From positions 248,001 to 312,000 of the forward strand of contig NZ_CP082301.1 in NCBI RefSeq assembly GCF_019880305.1: a stretch of DNA of 64,000 bases, given 5' to 3'. Below the pieces are notes generated by a model. The model ran no database searches and was not told where the DNA came from. It saw only the letters and a list, made by a program, of their open reading frames with translations. This DNA comes from Streptomyces decoyicus (GTDB lineage: Bacteria > Actinomycetota > Actinomycetes > Streptomycetales > Streptomycetaceae). This document shows, piece after piece, positions 7,277-16,398 of this stretch. Both the position numbers and the translations under genes were made by a program. Numbering within the stretch: position 1 is the first letter of the stretch; the number at the start of each line of letters is the position of its first letter.

Positions 7277-8767
7277 GTGATTCCTGCCGTACGCCGCACG
7301 GGGCTGCTCTGCGCCCTGACGGCCACCGCCGCCCTGCTTCCGGCCACCCCCGCCCCCGCCGCTCCCCCGCCGGCGCCGGCGCTCCGCTTCGGCGCCTGCC
7401 CGGACTCCCTGCCGGCTCCGCCCCCGCCCGCACACGTCGAATGCGGCCAGCTGAGCGTGCCGCTGGACCGGAGCCACCCGGACGGCAGGCACCTGCGCAT
7501 CGCCGTCTCCCGTATCCGCGCCTCGGGACCGGCGTCCGAACGGCGCGGCGTCCTGCTGGTCAACCCGGGCGGGCCGGGCGGCTCGGGGCTCCCCTACGCG
7601 GTCACCAAACGCGCCAAACTGCCGGAGCGCGTGCGGCGTTCGTACGACGTGATCGGGTTTGACCCGCGCGGCACCGGCGCGAGCGCCCCCGCGGACTGCG
7701 GACCGATGGGCGGCCTCTTCGACAGCCCCGGGCCGGACCCCGTCCCGGAGGGCCGGGCGGCCGGGAAGGCCTATCTCGACACCCTGCGGCGGACCGCGGA
7801 CGACTGCGCCCACGGCGTCAAGGACGCCCTGCCGTATCTGTCGACCACCGAGACCGCCCGGGACATGGACGCCATACGGGCGGCGCTCGGCGAACAGCGG
7901 ATCGGCTTCCTCGGCGTCTCGTACGGCAGCTATCTGGGCGCCGCCTACGCCGCCCAATTCCCCCGGCGGGTCGGCCGGATGGTGCTGGACAGCGTCGTCG
8001 GACCCTGGGCGTGGTACGACTTCGATCTCGTCCAGAGCCGGGCTCTGGTGCGCCAGCGGGCGGTCTTCTTCGCCTGGGCCGCCCGGCACGAGAAGCGCTT
8101 CGGGCTCGGTGCCGACGGTGCGGCGGTCCGCGCCGCGTACCAGCGGGTGCGGAACGGCCTCGCGAAGCACCCCGTGGACGGCTTCGGGCCGGCGGAGTTC
8201 GACCGCACCGTGTACCGGGCGCTGGGCCGCACCGAGCGCTGGGCGGGCCTCGCCGACGGCCTGCGGACGTATCTGCGCGACGGGACCACCGGACCGCTGC
8301 GCCCGGCAGAGCCCTTCGACGGCGCCGCCTCACGTACGTACGAGGCCGCCAACCGCACCGTCAAGTGCGCGGACGGCCCGGCCCCCACGCCCGCCCGCGT
8401 CATGGCCGACGTCCGGCGGATGCGGCGGCTCGACCCGCAGCCGCTGCTCACGGGCGTGGAGGCCTCGGTGTGCGCGTACTGGCACCACCGCCCCGCGCAC
8501 CGTACGCCGCTGGGCAGCCCCCAGGCCCCGCCGGTCCTGCTGATCGCCTCCGCGCACGACCCGGTCACCCCCGTCGAAGGAGCCCGGACGCTCCAGCGGC
8601 GACTGCCCGGCTCACGTCTGGTCTCCCTGCGCCACGACTACTCACACGGGGTGTTCGCCAGCCGCGGCAACGGGTGCGTGGACGGTACGGCTGTGGCATA
8701 TCTGGTCGACGGGACCGTGCCCCCTGCCGATGTGCACTGCTCGGGGCCCGGACTGCCCACGCCCTGA
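7277..8767 (+). CDS. Secreted alpha/beta hydrolase, tripeptidyl aminopeptidase-like (S33)
   Basis: From the GTG at 7277 the protein is 496 residues and begins with a Sec signal (VRRTGLLCALTATAALLPA, then an Ala/Pro-rich cleavage region). The body is typical of Streptomyces Tap/SlpD-type exported hydrolases: oxyanion region LLVNPGGPGGSG, FDPRGTGAS, nucleophile elbow GVSYGSYLG (Ser), and a C-terminal TAP-like domain with LLIASAHDPVTP (Asp) and DYSHGVF (His). It probably removes short peptides from protein N-termini outside the cell. A TTG-initiated form from 7226 is possible but would bury the signal sequence. The shared spacer with the Zur-type site hints at zinc-responsive expression. Confidence 0.85.
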   Translation: MIPAVRRTGLLCALTATAALLPATPAPAAPPPAPALRFGACPDSLPAPPPPAHVECGQLSVPLDRSHPDGRHLRIAVSRIRASGPASERRGVLLVNPGGPGGSGLPYAVTKRAKLPERVRRSYDVIGFDPRGTGASAPADCGPMGGLFDSPGPDPVPEGRAAGKAYLDTLRRTADDCAHGVKDALPYLSTTETARDMDAIRAALGEQRIGFLGVSYGSYLGAAYAAQFPRRVGRMVLDSVVGPWAWYDFDLVQSRALVRQRAVFFAWAARHEKRFGLGADGAAVRAAYQRVRNGLAKHPVDGFGPAEFDRTVYRALGRTERWAGLADGLRTYLRDGTTGPLRPAEPFDGAASRTYEAANRTVKCADGPAPTPARVMADVRRMRRLDPQPLLTGVEASVCAYWHHRPAHRTPLGSPQAPPVLLIASAHDPVTPVEGARTLQRRLPGSRLVSLRHDYSHGVFASRGNGCVDGTAVAYLVDGTVPPADVHCSGPGLPTP

Positions 8768-8777
8768 GCCCCGTTGA

Positions 8778-8852
8778 CCGTTCGCCGGCGCCCCTCGCTC
8801 CGTATGTCCCGCTCCCGGAGGCAGGCCGGGCCGAGCGCGCGCCGGCGAACGG
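8778..8852. terminator. Bidirectional terminator-like inverted repeat
   Basis: Two perfect 14-nt arms (8778-8791 and 8839-8852) separated by 47 nt lie in the short spacer between the convergent peptidase and acetyltransferase genes, as expected for a shared terminator. Confidence 0.5.
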
Positions 8853-8868
8853 GGGGCGTGCAGCGCGG

Positions 8869-9528
8869 CTACCGCTTCTCCGGGAGGGCGGCCTCCAGCG
8901 CGTCGATGCTGCCCGACATGATCGCCGGGATGTGTTCGGTGAGGTGCTCCACCGGCCAGTCCCACCAGGCCACCGCCAGAAGACGGGCAATGTCCGCCTC
9001 GTCGAAGCGACGACGGATGAGACGGGCCGGGTTGCCGCCGACGATCCCGTAGTCGGGGACGTCATCCACGACAACGGAACCGGAGGCGATGACCGCTCCG
9101 TGGCCGATGCGGACGCCGGGCATCACCGTGGCGCGGTATCCGAACCAGACATCATGGCCGACCACGGTGTCCCCCCGGCCGGGCAGACCGGTGATCAGAT
9201 CGAAGTGTGCGGCCCAGGAGCCGCCCATGATCGGGAACGGGAACGTCGAGGGTCCGTCCATACGGTGGTTGGCGCCGTTCATGATGAACCGCACCCCCTC
9301 CCCCAGCGCACAGAACTTCCCGATGACCAGCTTCTCCGGCCCGTAGTGGTAGAGCACATTGCGGGTCTCGAAAGCAGTCGGATCGTCCGGATCGTCGTAG
9401 TAGGAGAACTCCCCGACCTCGATCAACGGCGAGGTCACCAGCGGTTTCAGCAGCACCACCCGGGGCTGCTCGGGCATCGGGTGCACCACGGTCGGATCGG
9501 CAGGAACGGCAGGAACGGCAGGCACCAT
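8869..9528 (-). CDS. Hexapeptide-repeat O-acetyltransferase (CatB/Vat family)
   Basis: A 219-residue left-handed beta-helix acetyltransferase. NHRMDGPSTFPF carries the His of the xenobiotic acetyltransferase active-site loop, and the coils include TVVGHDVWFGYRATVMPGV and IGHGAVIASGSVVVDDVPDY, ending GIVGGNPARLIRRRF. This subfamily includes streptogramin (Vat) and type-B chloramphenicol acetyltransferases, but most chromosomal members have no proven drug substrate. The ATG at 9528 has a GAGGAAG ribosome-binding site overlapping the stop of a possible small upstream gene (9538-9735), suggesting a two-gene unit. The acceptor is unknown. Confidence 0.9.
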   Translation of the reverse strand: MVPAVPAVPADPTVVHPMPEQPRVVLLKPLVTSPLIEVGEFSYYDDPDDPTAFETRNVLYHYGPEKLVIGKFCALGEGVRFIMNGANHRMDGPSTFPFPIMGGSWAAHFDLITGLPGRGDTVVGHDVWFGYRATVMPGVRIGHGAVIASGSVVVDDVPDYGIVGGNPARLIRRRFDEADIARLLAVAWWDWPVEHLTEHIPAIMSGSIDALEAALPEKR

Positions 9529-9537
9529 GACGCTTCC

Positions 9538-9735
9538 TCACAACGTGCGGCAGACGGACCTCCCATGATCGCAACCCGCTCCCGGAACGGGCGACGCCTT
9601 TTCCTCGCCGGCCGGCCGTCGGAGCGCCCGGCCGAACGGCTTCCCTTCGAACGCGTCACGCCACCCGGCCGCGTACTCCTCGGCCACCGTGTCCTGGCTG
9701 GGGCGTACGACGTCGTGACGCGCACGATCACCCAT
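9538..9735 (-). CDS. Possible 65-residue small protein upstream of the acetyltransferase
   Basis: The spacer upstream of the acetyltransferase holds a minus-strand frame with the strong G/C third-position bias of real genes here (roughly VVRPSQDTVAEEYAAGWRDA, then FEGKPFGRALRRPAGEEK). Its stop lies 9 nt before the acetyltransferase start. No clear ribosome-binding site precedes the ATG at 9735, and no family was recognised, so it may be either a small gene or the 3' remnant of a decayed one. Confidence 0.4.
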   Translation of the reverse strand: MGDRARHDVVRPSQDTVAEEYAAGWRDAFEGKPFGRALRRPAGEEKASPVPGAGCDHGRSVCRTL

Positions 9736-9874
9736 ACGGGCCGGCAAGCCACGTGGGGCACCTGGAGCCCGGCCGCTCTCTTGGCGGAGTGACGCCGCAG
9801 GAACACCGCCCGGCGCGCCCACTCGCCGGGCGGAGCCGGGCTCGGTGGGCGAGGCTGAACCGTGGAGGTGGATC

Positions 9875-11239
9875 ATGGAACGGCTACAGGCAGACGTATG
9901 CGTGGTGGGCGCGGGTTTCGCCGGGCTCGCAGCCGCGAGACGACTCGTGCAGTGCGGTCTCGAGGTGGTGGTACTCGAGGCCAGGGACCGGGTGGGCGGG
10001 CGGGTGTGGAACCGGGCGCTGCCCGACGGCACGGTGGTATCGGCAGGCGGCACCTGGCTGGGCAAGGGACAGGACCGCATGTTCCAGCTCTGCAAGGAGC
10101 TGGGACTTGAGGTGTATCCCCAGTACAAGCGGGGCGCTCACATCCTGCGCCTGGACGGAGTCAACCACCGTTACCGCGGTGGCATCCCCGCCGCGGGCCC
10201 GGGGACGCTCATCGCCCTCGGTCTGGCGCTTGTGCGGCTGAATCTGATGGCGCGGCGCCTCCCGGCGGATGCCCCTTGGCGCGCCCGGGGTGCCCGGGCG
10301 CGGGACGCTCGTACGCTCGGGCAGTGGCTTTCCGGCCCGCTGAACGTGCCCTCGGCGACCGCCCGCACCCTGCTCGGGTCGGCCATGAATCTGCTGTTCT
10401 GCACCGACCCGGCGGAGGTCTCGCTGCTGGGCGCCCTCACCCTGGCCCGGGGCGGCGGCGGCTTCCACTACTACACCGACTCCCGCAGAACCGAAACCCA
10501 TCTCGTGGACGGCGGAGCCCCCGAACTGGCGAGGCGGATGGCCGAGCACCTGGGAGAGAGGGTGCACCTGTCCAGCCCCGTTCAGCAGATCGCGCACGAC
10601 GGCACCGGCGTGAAGGTCGTCTCCACCTCGTGTGTCGTGCGGGCGCAGCGCGTGATCGTGGCGGCGCCGCCGGTGCTGGCGGGACGGATCAGCTTCGACC
10701 CGCCGCTTCCCACCGCGTGCGGCCATCTGTTGCAGCGCGTGGTACCAGGGGCGATCATCCGGGTGCACACGGCGTACCCCCAGCCGTTCTGGCGCGAGCA
10801 GCACCTGTCGGGTCAGACGCTCGCGCCGCAGTCCGCCGTCCAGCTCACCATCGACCAGACGCCTCGGTCGGGACGGCCAGGTGTACTCAGCAGCTACGCG
10901 TTCAGCACCGGAGCCCTGCGCATCTCTCGCCTGGACCCGGCCGAGCGGCGAGAAGTCTGGCTGGACGCGCTGGCCGAGCGGTTCGGTCCGCAGGCGCGCC
11001 GCCCCACCGAGTATCTGGAGACCGACTGGTCCGCCCAACAGTGGTCGCTGGGCGGGATGATCGGCCACTTCCCGCCCGGCACGCTGACCAACTACGGCAG
11101 CGCGCTGCGGGAGCCGGTGGGCCGGATCCACTGGGCCAGTACCGAGTCGGCAACGCTGATGCACGGACTGATGGAGGGAGCGGTGCGCTCCGGCGAGCGA
11201 GCCGCCCACGAAGTCCTGACCCGGCTCGGCGCCCGCTGA
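9875..11239 (+). CDS. Flavin-containing amine oxidase (monoamine oxidase family)
   Basis: A 454-residue FAD enzyme. The N-terminal dinucleotide-binding fold reads VCVVGAGFAGLAAARRL followed by VVVLEARDRVGGRVW, the amine-oxidase signature, and AGGTWLGKGQDRM is the usual second FAD contact. The C-terminus ends with IHWASTESATLMHGLMEGAVRSG, close to the family's GYMEGA.RSG FAD motif but with TLMHGL in place of the usual W.GYM. No SxxCY motif for covalent FAD is visible. Such enzymes oxidise primary or secondary amines to imines with hydrogen peroxide release. ATG 9875 follows GGAGGTGG. It stands alone, so its substrate cannot be inferred. Confidence 0.87.
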   Translation: MERLQADVCVVGAGFAGLAAARRLVQCGLEVVVLEARDRVGGRVWNRALPDGTVVSAGGTWLGKGQDRMFQLCKELGLEVYPQYKRGAHILRLDGVNHRYRGGIPAAGPGTLIALGLALVRLNLMARRLPADAPWRARGARARDARTLGQWLSGPLNVPSATARTLLGSAMNLLFCTDPAEVSLLGALTLARGGGGFHYYTDSRRTETHLVDGGAPELARRMAEHLGERVHLSSPVQQIAHDGTGVKVVSTSCVVRAQRVIVAAPPVLAGRISFDPPLPTACGHLLQRVVPGAIIRVHTAYPQPFWREQHLSGQTLAPQSAVQLTIDQTPRSGRPGVLSSYAFSTGALRISRLDPAERREVWLDALAERFGPQARRPTEYLETDWSAQQWSLGGMIGHFPPGTLTNYGSALREPVGRIHWASTESATLMHGLMEGAVRSGERAAHEVLTRLGAR

Positions 11240-11319
11240 CCCTCCGCTCCAGGCCCTCAGGGACGGTGGGAGCGGCCGCCAACGCCGGCTCGTGCCGTCA
11301 GGCGTAAGCTGCTCGGCCC

Positions 11320-12510
11320 ATGAACATACGGGGTGCATGGGCACGGATACGGGCGCTGTCGGACACCGGTCCCTGGCTGACGGACATCGGGGGCGCACTG
11401 CTGGTCCAGGCGGCGGTGTCGGTGCCATGGGTCATCCCGCGCGACCCGCGCCTGGAACCCGCGACCCTGGTTGCCTACCTTCTGACCACGCTCACGGTAC
11501 TCCCGCTGCTGTGGCGGCGCCGGGCGCCGGTACGGGTGCTGCTCGCGGTCATGGCGGCCCAGGCGTTGTACGCGATCGCCGTGGACGGCCCGGGGCAGAT
11601 GCTTCCGTACACGGGCCTGGTGGCGCTCTGCTCGGTCGCCGCCCACGCGCCGCGGTTCGCCCGTCGGATCGTGGGCGCGCTGACACTCGCGTCGGTCTTC
11701 CCCGCCGCGGCGGGGAACACGGGCGAGACGCGGGAGCTGGTGTTCTCGCTGATGACGTTCTCGGCGGCCTACGTCTTCGGGCGGCTCACCGACACCCAGC
11801 GGGCCTACACCCGGGCCGTGGAGGACCGGGCCAGGCAGCTGGAGCTCACCCATCGCATCGAGGCCGAACAGGCCGCCGCCCGGGAACGGGCCAGGATCGC
11901 CCGGGAGATGCACGACATCCTGTCCCACGCGGTGAGCCTGATGATCGTGCAGGCGGAGGCCGGCCCGGTCGCGGTCCGTACCGCGCCGGAGCGGGCGGAG
12001 GCGGCGTTCGACGCGATTTCGGAGAGCGGCAGGGACGCGATGGTGCAACTGCGCAGGATGCTCGGCGTGCTGCGCGAGGACGGCGCCGCCGCATCCGTGC
12101 CCCGCGAGCCGCAGCCCGCCCTCGCCGAGCTGCCGGACCTGGTCGAGCGGGTCCGCACCAGCGGTCTGACGGTCGTGTACGGCACGACGGGGGAAGTCCG
12201 GCCGCTTCCGCCGGACACGGAGGCCACGGTGTTCCGGATCGTGCAGGAGGCCCTGACCAATGCGGTCAAGCACGCGGCGGCGGAGCAGGTGTCCGTCCGA
12301 CTCGCTTACGCAGCAGCTGAACTGATGATCACCGTCACCGATGACGGGCGTGGTCCCGGGACCACGACAGGGCACGGACTGATCGGCATCCGGGAGCGTG
12401 CCGCCGCGCACGGCGGCTCCGTCGGCACCGGGGCGGGGCCCGGCGGCCGGGGGTTCCGGGTCCGGGCGAGGATCCCGCTTGTAACCTCCCCCATGGGGGT
12501 GGGGAGTTGA
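11320..12510 (+). CDS. Sensor histidine kinase (HisKA_3 type), orphan
   Basis: A 396-residue membrane sensor kinase. About four to five hydrophobic segments fill residues 15-160, then comes a coiled coil, the dimerisation/phosphoacceptor box RARIAREMHDILSHAVSLM (His within REMHD) typical of the NarL-partner class, and the HATPase with VFRIVQEALTNAVKHA (N box), VTDDGRGPG (G1) and GHGLIGIRERA (G2). The usual partner would be a NarL/FixJ response regulator, but no regulator gene adjoins: a serine hydrolase gene follows 57 bp downstream and an amine oxidase gene precedes. The signal is unknown. Confidence 0.88.
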   Translation: MNIRGAWARIRALSDTGPWLTDIGGALLVQAAVSVPWVIPRDPRLEPATLVAYLLTTLTVLPLLWRRRAPVRVLLAVMAAQALYAIAVDGPGQMLPYTGLVALCSVAAHAPRFARRIVGALTLASVFPAAAGNTGETRELVFSLMTFSAAYVFGRLTDTQRAYTRAVEDRARQLELTHRIEAEQAAARERARIAREMHDILSHAVSLMIVQAEAGPVAVRTAPERAEAAFDAISESGRDAMVQLRRMLGVLREDGAAASVPREPQPALAELPDLVERVRTSGLTVVYGTTGEVRPLPPDTEATVFRIVQEALTNAVKHAAAEQVSVRLAYAAAELMITVTDDGRGPGTTTGHGLIGIRERAAAHGGSVGTGAGPGGRGFRVRARIPLVTSPMGVGS

Positions 12511-12567
12511 CGATTCGTGTGGTCAACACGGTGACCGTCCCGGATGCCACGCCACGGAGGTCCCACG

Positions 12568-13755
12568 ATGAACGCTCGCGCCCGCACCGTCCTCGCCACG
12601 GCCCTGGTCCTCGGGATCGCAACGGGCGCGGCCGGCCCGGCCCTCGCCTCCGCCCCGAGGGCCGCGGCCACCACGCCCGCGTACAGCGCCCCGGATGCCG
12701 AGGCGCTGACGGCCGCGATCGCCGGGCTGCCGGACGCGAGTGCCACGGCCGCTCTGGTGCGGATCTCCGGCAGTGACGGCCGCTGGCGCGGCAGTTCCGG
12801 TGTGCACGATCTGACGTCCGGACGCCGGGCCGACCCGGACGCCCGTTTCCGCGCCGGTTCCGTCACCAAGGTCTTCACCGCGGCCACCGTGCTTCAACTG
12901 GCCGCCGAGAAGAAGGTCGACCTGGACCGCCCGGTCCGCGGCTATCTGCCGGACCTGATCCCGGTGGCGTACGAGAAGGTCACCGTGCGCCAGCTCCTGA
13001 ACCACACCAGCGGACTGCCCTCCCCCGGTTTCCCGGGGACAACGGTCGAGGAGTGGTACGCCAACCGCTTCCATGTCTTCTCGCCGCGCGAGATGGTCGC
13101 CGACGCGACCGCCAAGAAGCGGTTGTTCCCGGCGGGAACGCAGCAGAACTACTCGAACATCGGCTACACGGTGGCGGGTCTGCTGATCGAGCGGGTGTCG
13201 GGCCACCGGTACGAGAGCGAGGTGACGCGCCGCATCCTGAAGCCGCTGGCCCTGCACGGCACCTCGTTCCCCGGCACCGACCCCCGTATCCACGGCCCGC
13301 ACAACCACGGCTATCAGCGGATGACTCCGGACGACGGGAGCACCGGGCTGCGTGACGTCAGCGTATGGGGCACCACCGACGGCTGGGCGGCGGGCGACCT
13401 CATCTCCACCACCGCCGATCTGGAACGCTTCACCAAGGCCCTGTTCAGCGGGCGGGTGGTACGCGGCCCGCTGCTCGAGGAGATGTTCACGCTGCCGGAC
13501 GACTCGGTGCGCGACTACTCCACCGGCAGACCCGCCGCCTTCTCCGTCGGCCTCACCTCCTGGAAGCTGGGCGGCCGCCAGGTATGGGGCAAGTCCGGCG
13601 GCCGCCGGGGCTACAACTCGGGCATCGGAGGCACCCGGGACCTCTCGCGCACCCTCGTGTACAGCGTCAACTCCACCAACGCCAAGGGCCAGGACACCAG
13701 CAAGACCGTGATGGACCTGATCGTGGCGGCCTTCGGAAAGCCGGCCGCGGGCTGA
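12568..13755 (+). CDS. Secreted serine hydrolase, D-alanyl-D-alanine carboxypeptidase / class C beta-lactamase family
   Basis: A 395-residue exported enzyme with a Sec signal (residues 1-30, ending ALASAPRA) and all three penicillin-recognising motifs: SxxK in GSVTKVF, YxN in YSNIGY, and a KTG equivalent in WGKSGGRRGY. These are characteristic of Streptomyces R61-type DD-peptidases and related esterases that act on the cell wall or on D-amino-acid peptides. The ATG at 12568 has GGAGG eight nt upstream. It lies 57 bp behind the histidine kinase gene and could share its transcript. Beta-lactamase activity cannot be excluded but the KSG triad favours peptidase or esterase function. Confidence 0.87.
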   Translation: MNARARTVLATALVLGIATGAAGPALASAPRAAATTPAYSAPDAEALTAAIAGLPDASATAALVRISGSDGRWRGSSGVHDLTSGRRADPDARFRAGSVTKVFTAATVLQLAAEKKVDLDRPVRGYLPDLIPVAYEKVTVRQLLNHTSGLPSPGFPGTTVEEWYANRFHVFSPREMVADATAKKRLFPAGTQQNYSNIGYTVAGLLIERVSGHRYESEVTRRILKPLALHGTSFPGTDPRIHGPHNHGYQRMTPDDGSTGLRDVSVWGTTDGWAAGDLISTTADLERFTKALFSGRVVRGPLLEEMFTLPDDSVRDYSTGRPAAFSVGLTSWKLGGRQVWGKSGGRRGYNSGIGGTRDLSRTLVYSVNSTNAKGQDTSKTVMDLIVAAFGKPAAG

Positions 13756-13791
13756 TTCCGCCGCGCATTTCGGCGGGCGCCCTGGACGCCC

Positions 13792-14997
13792 TCAGCCGCT
13801 CTCGACCAGAAGGTGCCGGGGGCCTCGCAGTACGGGGCTGCGCCGGTAAGGAGGCGGGTCCTCGACCAGTCGGGGATGGTCGAGGTACTGGATGAGCTCG
13901 TTCAGTGCGATCTGCGCCTCCAGACGGGCGAGTGGTGCGCCGAAGCAGCTGTGGATGCCACTGCCGAAGCCGAGGTGCTGGTGGTCGTCGCGGGTCGGGT
14001 CGAAGCGGTCGGGGTCGGGGAACCGCAGGGGGTCGCGGTTGCCGGAGGCGAGCAGCAGGATGAGGGGCGCGCCTTGGGGGATGGTGACGCCCGCGACCTC
14101 GATGTCGGCCAACGGGGTGCGCTGCGGGAGCATCTGGACAGGAGGCTCGTAGCGCAGGAGTTCCTCCACCGCGTGGGGCATCAAGGCGGGTTCGGCGCGG
14201 AGGCGTGCCAGCTCGTCGGGGTGGCGCAGCAGGGTGAGGATGCCGTTGCTGATCAGGTTGACGGTTGTCTCGTGACCGGCGATGAGCAGCAGCACGGAGG
14301 TGGTCATGATTTCGAGCGGAGTGAGCTGCCCCTCGGAGCTGTCTCCGCCGACGAATGCGGAGAGCATGTCGTCGGACGGATGGGTACGGCGCTTCTCGGC
14401 GAGCTCACCGAGGTACAGGCCCATCGCCTTCCGGGCCTCCGCGGCTGCGCGCGGACGCTCGGTGGGGTCCTCCCCGGGGGTGGGATCGATGCCGGCGACG
14501 ATCGCGTCCGACCACTCACGGAACCGCGGCTCGTCCTCGATCGGTACACCCAGGAGACGGCAGATCACCGTGACGGGGAGCGGATAGGCGAAGTCGTCGA
14601 CGACGTCGATCCGCTCCTCGCCCCGGAAGGAGCCGATGAGGTCCTTGACGATCCTGGTGATCTCGTCGTGCATGCCGTCGATCCGGTCCGGCGTGTGGGG
14701 CGGGCCGAAGGAGCGCATGGCCAGGGCGCGCAGCCGGTGGTGTTCGGGGTCGTCGAGTCCGATGAAGGCCGGCGGAAGCCCCTCCTCGGCGGTCTCGTCC
14801 GGGACGGTGCGCTTGCGGCGGTCCGAACTGATCCGCGGGTCGTGCAGCAGCGCCTCGATGGCGTGGTAGGTCCCGACCAGGTAGCTGCCGTCCTCCTGCC
14901 GTGCCACCCCCGCCTCGCGCAGCTCGGCGTAGAGCGGATAGGGGTCGGCGCGGTTGGCGTAGTCGGTGATCCGGTGGAACAGGGTGTCCGCAGCCAT
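13792..14997 (-). CDS. Cytochrome P450 (bacterial class, CYP105/107-like)
   Basis: A 401-residue soluble P450. The I-helix oxygen-activation motif is LLIAGHETTVN, the K-helix ExxR is in VEELLRYEPP, and the heme-binding loop is FGSGIHSCFGAPLARLEA with the Cys thiolate. Such enzymes hydroxylate or epoxidise secondary metabolites or xenobiotics using two electrons from ferredoxin. The ATG at 14997 has AGGAG eight nt upstream. It is the third gene of a minus-strand set after a ferredoxin and a ferredoxin reductase (36 bp spacing), so its own electron supply is encoded with it. No biosynthetic genes adjoin, so the substrate is open. Confidence 0.93.
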   Translation of the reverse strand: MAADTLFHRITDYANRADPYPLYAELREAGVARQEDGSYLVGTYHAIEALLHDPRISSDRRKRTVPDETAEEGLPPAFIGLDDPEHHRLRALAMRSFGPPHTPDRIDGMHDEITRIVKDLIGSFRGEERIDVVDDFAYPLPVTVICRLLGVPIEDEPRFREWSDAIVAGIDPTPGEDPTERPRAAAEARKAMGLYLGELAEKRRTHPSDDMLSAFVGGDSSEGQLTPLEIMTTSVLLLIAGHETTVNLISNGILTLLRHPDELARLRAEPALMPHAVEELLRYEPPVQMLPQRTPLADIEVAGVTIPQGAPLILLLASGNRDPLRFPDPDRFDPTRDDHQHLGFGSGIHSCFGAPLARLEAQIALNELIQYLDHPRLVEDPPPYRRSPVLRGPRHLLVESG

Positions 14998-15033
14998 GCG
15001 CGGGCTCCTCATCGCTAGGGAGGGGCGGTGGAC

Positions 15034-16398
15034 TCAGCGGGCCGGTTGCACCAAGGTCAGTCGGCGGTCCGGCAGATGACCGGTGAGGGCGACGGTCGGA
15101 CCGTGCGAGAGCACCTTCGGGTCCGGCACGTCGGAGGGGACGGGCTCGGGGGACTCGATCCGGTCGGCGGCGCCCGGCGCCGGCGGAAACGGCGCCGCCG
15201 TCTCGATCAGCCGCTGGTAGTACTCCAGCGACTTGGCCTGGTTCACACTCACCGCTGCCGTGACGCGTCCCCGGTAGCCGTAGACGGCGACCAGACGGGC
15301 GTCCTTCAGTGAGCCCTGGGCGATGACCACCTGATCGGAGAAGGTGGGCACTCCGACCGACTTGATGTTGAGGCCGAACTGACTCGACCAGAATGCCGGA
15401 ACCGTCAGATGGGGACGTCTGCGCGGCCCCGCATGGATCATGTTGTGGGCCGCCACCTCGGCCTGGGCGACCGCGTTGCCCCAGTGCTCCAGAGAGAGCA
15501 GCTGATACTCGAAGAGCGGGTGCGGGAAGCGGGCCACGTCGCCGGCGGCGAAGACGTCGTCGGTGACGATCCCGTACATGTCGAAAGCCCGGCACCCCGC
15601 GTCGCAGGTCACTCCTCGCGGGCCCGCGGCGATCCCCGACTCGGCCAGCCACTCGGTGTTGCGGACCGCGCCGAGGGCCACCACGGCGACATCGGCATCG
15701 ATCCCCGTACCGTCGGAGAACCGGGCGCCGGTGAGCCGGCCGTTGCCCTCCAGCGCGGTGACGGTCACTCCGCACCGCAGATCGACACCGTGCGCGCGCT
15801 GCAACTTCGCTGCAAGCGCCCCCAACGTTCCGCCGAGCGCACCGACCAGCGGCGCCGGACCCCGCTCCGCGACCGTCACCTCGAGACCGCGCTCCCGGCA
15901 GGCGGAGGCGATCTCCGACCCGGTGAACCCGGCACCGACGACAAGGACCCGTCGCGGTCCGGCATCGAGGCGCTCCGCAAGACGGCCGGCGTCCTCGATG
16001 GTGCGCAGGGTGAACACGCCGTCCAAGGCGGCCTCGGCAGGGTTCGGCCAGGGCCTGGCACGGGTTCCGGTGGCGATCAGCAGCCGGTCGAAAGGCACTT
16101 TCTCACCGTCGGCGAGGAGAACCTGTTTCCCGACCGGATCGAGTCCGGTGGCGCGCACACCGAGTTTCCATTCCGCGTCCACCTCGCGGCGCTGCGGCAG
16201 CCCGGTCTTGTCCGCCGACACCGTCCCGAGCAGCACCTGCTTGGACAACGGCGGTCTGTCATAGGGGGTGTGCGGCTCTTCCCCGATCAGAGTCAGCGTG
16301 CCGGCGAACCCCTCCTCGCGCAGCGTCTCGGCGGCCCGCAGCCCCGCGAGCGACGCCCCGACGATCACGATGCGGCCATCGCGTGGTTCACCGTGCAC
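15034..16398 (-). CDS. NAD(P)H-dependent ferredoxin reductase (rubredoxin/putidaredoxin reductase type)
   Basis: A 454-residue FAD enzyme: RIVIVGASLAGLRAAETLR (FAD-binding), PYDRPPLSK (the class-specific motif), RRVLVVGAGFTGSEIASACR (NAD-binding) and VFAAGDVARFPHPLF (C-terminal FAD motif). It passes electrons from NAD(P)H to the small ferredoxin encoded immediately upstream. The GTG start at 16398 overlaps the ferredoxin gene by 11 nt. The ~50-residue C-terminal extension after the reductase domain is common in streptomycete members. It completes a dedicated three-component P450 system. Confidence 0.9.
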   Translation of the reverse strand: MHGEPRDGRIVIVGASLAGLRAAETLREEGFAGTLTLIGEEPHTPYDRPPLSKQVLLGTVSADKTGLPQRREVDAEWKLGVRATGLDPVGKQVLLADGEKVPFDRLLIATGTRARPWPNPAEAALDGVFTLRTIEDAGRLAERLDAGPRRVLVVGAGFTGSEIASACRERGLEVTVAERGPAPLVGALGGTLGALAAKLQRAHGVDLRCGVTVTALEGNGRLTGARFSDGTGIDADVAVVALGAVRNTEWLAESGIAAGPRGVTCDAGCRAFDMYGIVTDDVFAAGDVARFPHPLFEYQLLSLEHWGNAVAQAEVAAHNMIHAGPRRRPHLTVPAFWSSQFGLNIKSVGVPTFSDQVVIAQGSLKDARLVAVYGYRGRVTAAVSVNQAKSLEYYQRLIETAAPFPPAPGAADRIESPEPVPSDVPDPKVLSHGPTVALTGHLPDRRLTLVQPAR

